Source: Hymenobacter sp. APR13
GTDB lineage: Bacteria > Bacteroidota > Bacteroidia > Cytophagales > Hymenobacteraceae
Length of the DNA: 64,000 nucleotides
Direction: 5' to 3'
NCBI RefSeq assembly: GCF_000737515.1
Contig: NZ_CP006587.1
Span: 4,087,001 to 4,151,000 of the forward strand
A program made the position numbers and the translations under genes. Each line of letters opens with the position of its first letter. The stretch's first letter is position 1. The notes beneath the pieces are model-generated. The model searched no databases and was not told the DNA's origin. It saw nothing but the letters and a program-made list of their open reading frames with translations. Positions 60,646-64,000 of the stretch are shown one piece after another.

Positions 60646-60995
60646 GGGCGGGTGGGTGTGGAGGGAAACAGGGTGGGAATCCGGCTACAAGGAACGAAAA
60701 AGCCGCCGAAACTGCCGGGTGGGCGGGTGGTGGAGTGGCGTAGTGGTGGGTTGGTGGAGTAGCGCAGTGGTGTGGTAGAACGGCATGCAGAGCCGCTGGC
60801 AAAGCATCTTGCGCGCAGACGCTGTGTCACTTGCACAGGACCCGCAGGTACGAAACCGTCGGCATTCGCTTGGCCGGCACCATACAGTCTGCGCGAGGTG
60901 GCGAGGCGCGCTGCCGGGCGTTTCAATCCCGCAATGTGGTACCCTTCTAATTTGCCATTCTACAAATCCATCAATCCTTCTACCTTTGGCGCGAT
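60646..60995. other. Intergenic gap of 350 bp with word repeats
   Basis: 60723-60775 holds two 20-bp near-copies of GGTGGAGTGGCGTAGTGGTG. 60981-60988 is TACCTTTG, a good TAnnTTTG -7 box, eight bases before the sdaAB ATG, so that transcript would be almost leaderless. No gene is visible between. Confidence 0.5.
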
Positions 60996-61676
60996 ATGGC
61001 CGAGAAAAGCAGCATCTTCGACATGATTGGGCCGGTGATGATCGGGCCTAGCTCGTCGCACACCGCCGGCGTAGTGCGCATTGCCCGTGCCGCCATCCGC
61101 ATTCTGGGCAGCGTGCCCACGCATGCCGTCATCACCTTCTACAACTCCTTTGCCCGCACCTACGAGGGCCACGGCTCCGACCGCGCCATCGTGGCGGGCC
61201 TGCTGGGCATGGCCACCGACGACGTGCGCATCCGCGAGGCCTTCGACCACGCCAAAGAAGCCGGCCTGCAATACTCGTTTCAGGGTGTCGGCAATGCCTC
61301 TACCATGCACCCCAACACCATCCGGCTGCAGCTGCGCGATGAGCGCACGGGTCACGCGGTGGAAGTCATCGGGCAGAGCCGGGGCGGCGGCGTCATCCGG
61401 ATTGTGGAGGTCGATGGGTTTCCCTCGGACTTCTCGGGCAGCCTGCACACGCTCATCCTCGACGCCGACGACGCCAAGGGCTCCATTGCCTTCATCGCCT
61501 CGGTTATTGCCCACGACGACTGCAACATTGCCACCATGCTCGTGTCGCGGAAAGGCAAAAACGACGTGGCCCGCCAGTTCATCGAAATCGACTCCGGCAT
61601 CAAGGACATCACGCTCGAATACCTGCGCCAGCTCAGCTGGGTGCACCGCGTCACCTACATTCCCACCATTGATTAG
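60996..61676 (+). CDS. sdaAB: L-serine ammonia-lyase, iron-sulfur-dependent, beta subunit
   Basis: 226 aa. With the alpha subunit (not in the window) it converts L-serine to pyruvate and ammonia. The N-terminal SSIFDMIGPVMIGPSSSHTAGVVRIARAA is the family hallmark, followed by THAVITFYNSFARTYEGHGSDRAIVAGLLG. A C-terminal ACT-like domain (IAFIASVIAHDDCNIATMLVSRKGKNDVARQFIEID) is present. The ATG lies eight bases after a TACCTTTG promoter box. Confidence 0.93.
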   Translation: MAEKSSIFDMIGPVMIGPSSSHTAGVVRIARAAIRILGSVPTHAVITFYNSFARTYEGHGSDRAIVAGLLGMATDDVRIREAFDHAKEAGLQYSFQGVGNASTMHPNTIRLQLRDERTGHAVEVIGQSRGGGVIRIVEVDGFPSDFSGSLHTLILDADDAKGSIAFIASVIAHDDCNIATMLVSRKGKNDVARQFIEIDSGIKDITLEYLRQLSWVHRVTYIPTID

Positions 61677-61796
61677 GGAGCAGGGATTGGGGATTAGGGA
61701 GTAGGCATCAAGCCCAGACCACCAGGCCCCAAGCCCCAGTCCCTAAGCACCAAGCACTACACTTCAGGCCCCAGGCCCTAAGCACTAAACTCGTCT
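61672..61796. repeat. Short word-repeat stretch before the TolC gene
   Basis: GGGATTAGGGA-type words (61672-61705) are followed by complementary-looking CCCTAAGCAC copies (61742-61751 and 61777-61786). It resembles the other word-repeat gaps of this genome but has no long perfect arms. Confidence 0.5.
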
Positions 61797-63337
61797 ATGA
61801 AAACACCTGCTACTCTGCCTCGTACGCTGGCGCTGGCCGGCTCGGCGGCGCTGCTGCTGGCTGCGGCTGGCCCCGGGCTGGCCCAGACTGCGCCGCCGGC
61901 CCAGCCCCCGGGCACGGCGCTGGCCCAGGCGCCGGCGGCGGCCGGCACGCCCTTCACGCTGCAGCAGGCCGTGGACTACGCCGTAAAAACAACCTCACCG
62001 TGCGCCAGAGCCAGCTCAATGCTGAGCTCAGCGACGTGACGCAGCGGGCCGGCCGCGGGGCGCTGCTGCCCACGGCCAACCTGAGCGGCAGCCAGACCTG
62101 GAACTACGGTACCGGCCTCGATCCGCTCACCAACGACTTCGTGAGCCAGACCATCCGGTCCAACAACTTCTCGGCCTTCTCGCAGATTACCCTGTTTGCG
62201 GGGTTTCAGCTGCGCAATACGGTCAAGCGCAACGCCCTGGACTATCAGGCTGCGCTGGTCGATATCGAGCAGGCCCGCAACGACTTGTCCTTGAACGTGG
62301 CCTCGGTGTACCTGCAGTACGTGCTGGCCGAGGAGCTGATCCGGGCCAACCAGACCCGCGTGAACAGCAGCCAGCAGCAGATTGAGCGCACCCAGAAGCT
62401 GCTTAAGGCCGGCGCCGTGGCCGAAAGCCAGCTGCTCGACAGCCGCGCCCAGCTAGCCTCCGACGAGTTGAACGTGGTGACGGCCCAGAACCAGCGCGAC
62501 ATTGCGCGTTTGCAGCTCATTCAGCTCCTCAACCTGGATGCCGCCGGTGCGGCTGCCTTCCGGATTGAAATTGCCCAAGTGCCTGACCCCGACGAAACCG
62601 CCAACTTCAACGACGACCCGGCCGCCATCTTCGAGACGGCGCAGGGCGTGATGCCCGAAATCCGGGCCGCCGACCTGCGGGTGCGTTCCAGCCAGCTGGG
62701 CATTGATGTGGCCCGCGGCGCCTACCTGCCGCGCCTCACGTTCGGGGCCGGCGTGTTCACCGGTTTCTCGTCGTCAAGGCTGGCGCGCGTGTTCAGCGGC
62801 GATTCTACGGCGGCCATTCCTATTCCGGTGGTGCAGTACGTGAACGGCCAGCCGGTACCCACTACGTTTGCGGTGCTGCAGCCACGGCAGGCTATTCCGG
62901 AGTTTCTGCCGGCCAAGTTCTCCAACCAGATCAAAGACAACATCGGCCGGCAGCTGCAGTTCAATCTCAACATTCCGATTCTCAACGGCTTCCAGGCCCG
63001 CACCAACGTGCAGCGGGCCCAGGTGGCCACCCGCCAGGCCGAGCTGCGCGCCGAGCAGACCCGCCTGACGCTGCGCCAGAACATCCAGCAGGCCGCCGCC
63101 GATGCGTTGGCTGCCCAGCGCAAGTTCACCTCGGCTAAGCGCCAGACCGAAGCCCTGACCACGGCCTACCGCAACGCCGAAATTCGCTTCAACAACGGCC
63201 TGCTCAACGGCACCGAGTTCAACATCGCCAAAAACAACCTCGCCGCCGCCGAATCGACCATGATTCAGGCCAAGTACGAGTACACGTTCCGCCGCAAGGT
63301 GCTGGACTTTTACCAGGGCCGCCCGCTGGCGCTCTAG
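61797..63337 (+). pseudogene. TolC-family outer membrane efflux protein, frame broken by one base
   Basis: Reads as two overlapping frames (61797-62039 and 62000-63337). The first holds the signal peptide and FTLQQAVDYAVK; the second continues with VRQSQLNAELSDVTQRAGRGALLPTANLSGSQTWN and the full TolC domain to VLDFYQGRPLAL. Adding one A to the five-A run at 61985-61989 joins them as AVKNNLTVRQSQLN, giving 513 aa, normal for TolC of this phylum. So either the gene is broken by a one-base deletion or the assembly lost a base. It lies 44 bp upstream of the membrane-fusion gene and should be its outer membrane partner. Confidence 0.88.
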
Positions 63338-63381
63338 CTGGTCGCCACGTTTTCAAGTCCTTCAGAATCTAAGACACAACT

Positions 63382-64000
63382 ATGAAAAACAACCGCTTAC
63401 TCTACATCCTCCTGGCCGTCGTGGTGGTGCTGATTGGGGGCTACGCCATCGGCAAAAAACAGGGCTGGGTGGGCAAGCCGGCCGGTACCGAGGTAACGGC
63501 CGCCAAGGCCGGCACCGTCAATATTGTGGAGCAGGTGAGTGCCTCGGGCAAGGTGCAGCCGGAAACGGAAGTGAAAATATCACCCGACGTATCGGGCGAA
63601 ATCACGGAGCTGTATGTGCAGGAGGGCGACTCGGTGAAGAAAGGCCAGCTGCTGCTGCGCATCCGCCCCGACAACTACCAGGCTTTGGTGAACCAGCAGT
63701 CGGCCGTGGTGAATGCCCAGCGCGCCAACGTGGGCCAGACCCAGGCCCGCCTGCAGCAGCTGATTGCCAACGCCAAGCAAACCGAGCTGACCTACCGCCG
63801 CAATGCCTCGCTGTTCAAGCAGAAGGTGATTTCGCAGGCTGAGTACGAGGCTGCCAAAGCCGCCTACGACGCCTCGCAGGAAGAGCTGAACAGCGCCCGG
63901 GCCGGCATCCGCTCAGCGCAGAGCAGCGTGCAGAGCGCCCAGGCCGGCCTCGACGATGCCCGCCGTAACCTCAACAAAACCACCATCTACGCTCCTGTGA
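63382..64000 (+). CDS. RND efflux periplasmic adaptor (membrane fusion protein), partial
   Basis: At least 206 codons, open to the window edge; the 3' end is missing. The N-terminal anchor (NRLLYILLAVVVVLIGGYAIG) is followed by the lipoyl-like hairpin (VSASGKVQPETEVKISPDVSGEITELYVQEGDSVKKGQLLLRI) and a long coiled-coil hairpin (VVNAQRANVGQTQARLQQLIANAKQTELTYRRNASLFKQKVISQAEYEAAKAAYDAS). The next segment (NLNKTTIYAPV) starts the second half of the lipoyl domain. It links an inner membrane RND or ABC pump to the TolC protein just upstream, so the two form an efflux unit. Confidence 0.93.
   Translation, partial: MKNNRLLYILLAVVVVLIGGYAIGKKQGWVGKPAGTEVTAAKAGTVNIVEQVSASGKVQPETEVKISPDVSGEITELYVQEGDSVKKGQLLLRIRPDNYQALVNQQSAVVNAQRANVGQTQARLQQLIANAKQTELTYRRNASLFKQKVISQAEYEAAKAAYDASQEELNSARAGIRSAQSSVQSAQAGLDDARRNLNKTTIYAPV

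Overview
The window looks like a chromosomal stretch of a high-GC Bacteroidota, most likely Hymenobacter or a close relative (Hymenobacteraceae, Cytophagales). The clues are GC-rich coding with strong G/C third-position bias, three large secreted proteins ending in type IX secretion (T9SS) type A sorting domains, TlpA-like thioredoxins with N-terminal DUF4369-like domains, an ECF sigma/anti-sigma pair, a short protein with a PIDGG-type C-terminal tail, and occasional Bacteroidota -7 boxes (TAnnTTTG). I saw no rRNA, tRNA, CRISPR array, insertion sequence or phage gene. Most genes are ordinary core or envelope genes in small units, with little operon structure.

Layout. 1-256: nested palindromic repeat with a 7-bp tandem repeat. 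257-3787: sensor kinase, secreted TonB-C protein, two hypotheticals. 3901-7947: gatB and two tandem TlpA paralogues. 8029-12807 (minus): Pro/Ala-rich hypothetical (probably frameshifted), acyl-CoA thioesterase, secreted M43 metalloprotease, Pcm methyltransferase. 13012-15857: polyprenyl sugar-phosphate transferase, zinc-ribbon membrane protein, riboflavin synthase. 16138-20515 (minus): PIDGG mini-protein, T9SS cargo protein, collagen-like protein. 20818-24767: convergent response regulator and hybrid-propeller sensor kinase. 25165-30196: VOC protein, phosphodiester glycosidase, PAP2 phosphatase, HemF, metallo-beta-lactamase-fold hydrolase, GNAT. 30293-32491: fused E1 alpha/beta ketoacid dehydrogenase carrying an AT-rich palindromic insertion. 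32650-39551: calcium-repeat T9SS protein, BamA/TamA-like protein, TrmH-type methyltransferase. 39696-44757 (minus): Gfo/Idh oxidoreductase, DUF4386 protein, barrel protein, anti-sigma-like protein, ECF sigma factor. 45005-51204 (minus): two giant genes, lipase-CHAT and amidase-hydrolase-metacaspase. 51477-54580 (minus): CoA-binding protein, FAD oxidoreductase, small helical protein, thioesterase. 54780-54976 (minus): cobalamin riboswitch with no evident B12 gene. 55058-59571: MFS transporter, DUF2911 protein, TPR protein, second TonB-C protein, hypothetical. 59665-64000: tryptophan 2,3-dioxygenase, serine dehydratase beta, a TolC gene split by a frameshift, and the start of an RND membrane-fusion protein.

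The most unusual locus is 45005-51204. Two neighbouring, co-oriented, unsecreted multidomain proteins each join a serine alpha/beta-hydrolase to a clan CD (caspase-like) protease, one CHAT and one metacaspase; the metacaspase protein also starts with a peptidoglycan-amidase-like domain. This could be an undescribed defence, cell-death or effector pair, but that is inference from domain architecture. Other notable items are the in-frame palindromic element inside the E1 gene, the twin 22-bp palindromes centred between the collagen-like gene and the response regulator, a 58-bp perfect palindrome at 51393-51450, the orphan B12 riboswitch, and two reading frames broken at A/T homopolymers (8130-8136 and 61985-61989), which may be assembly errors.
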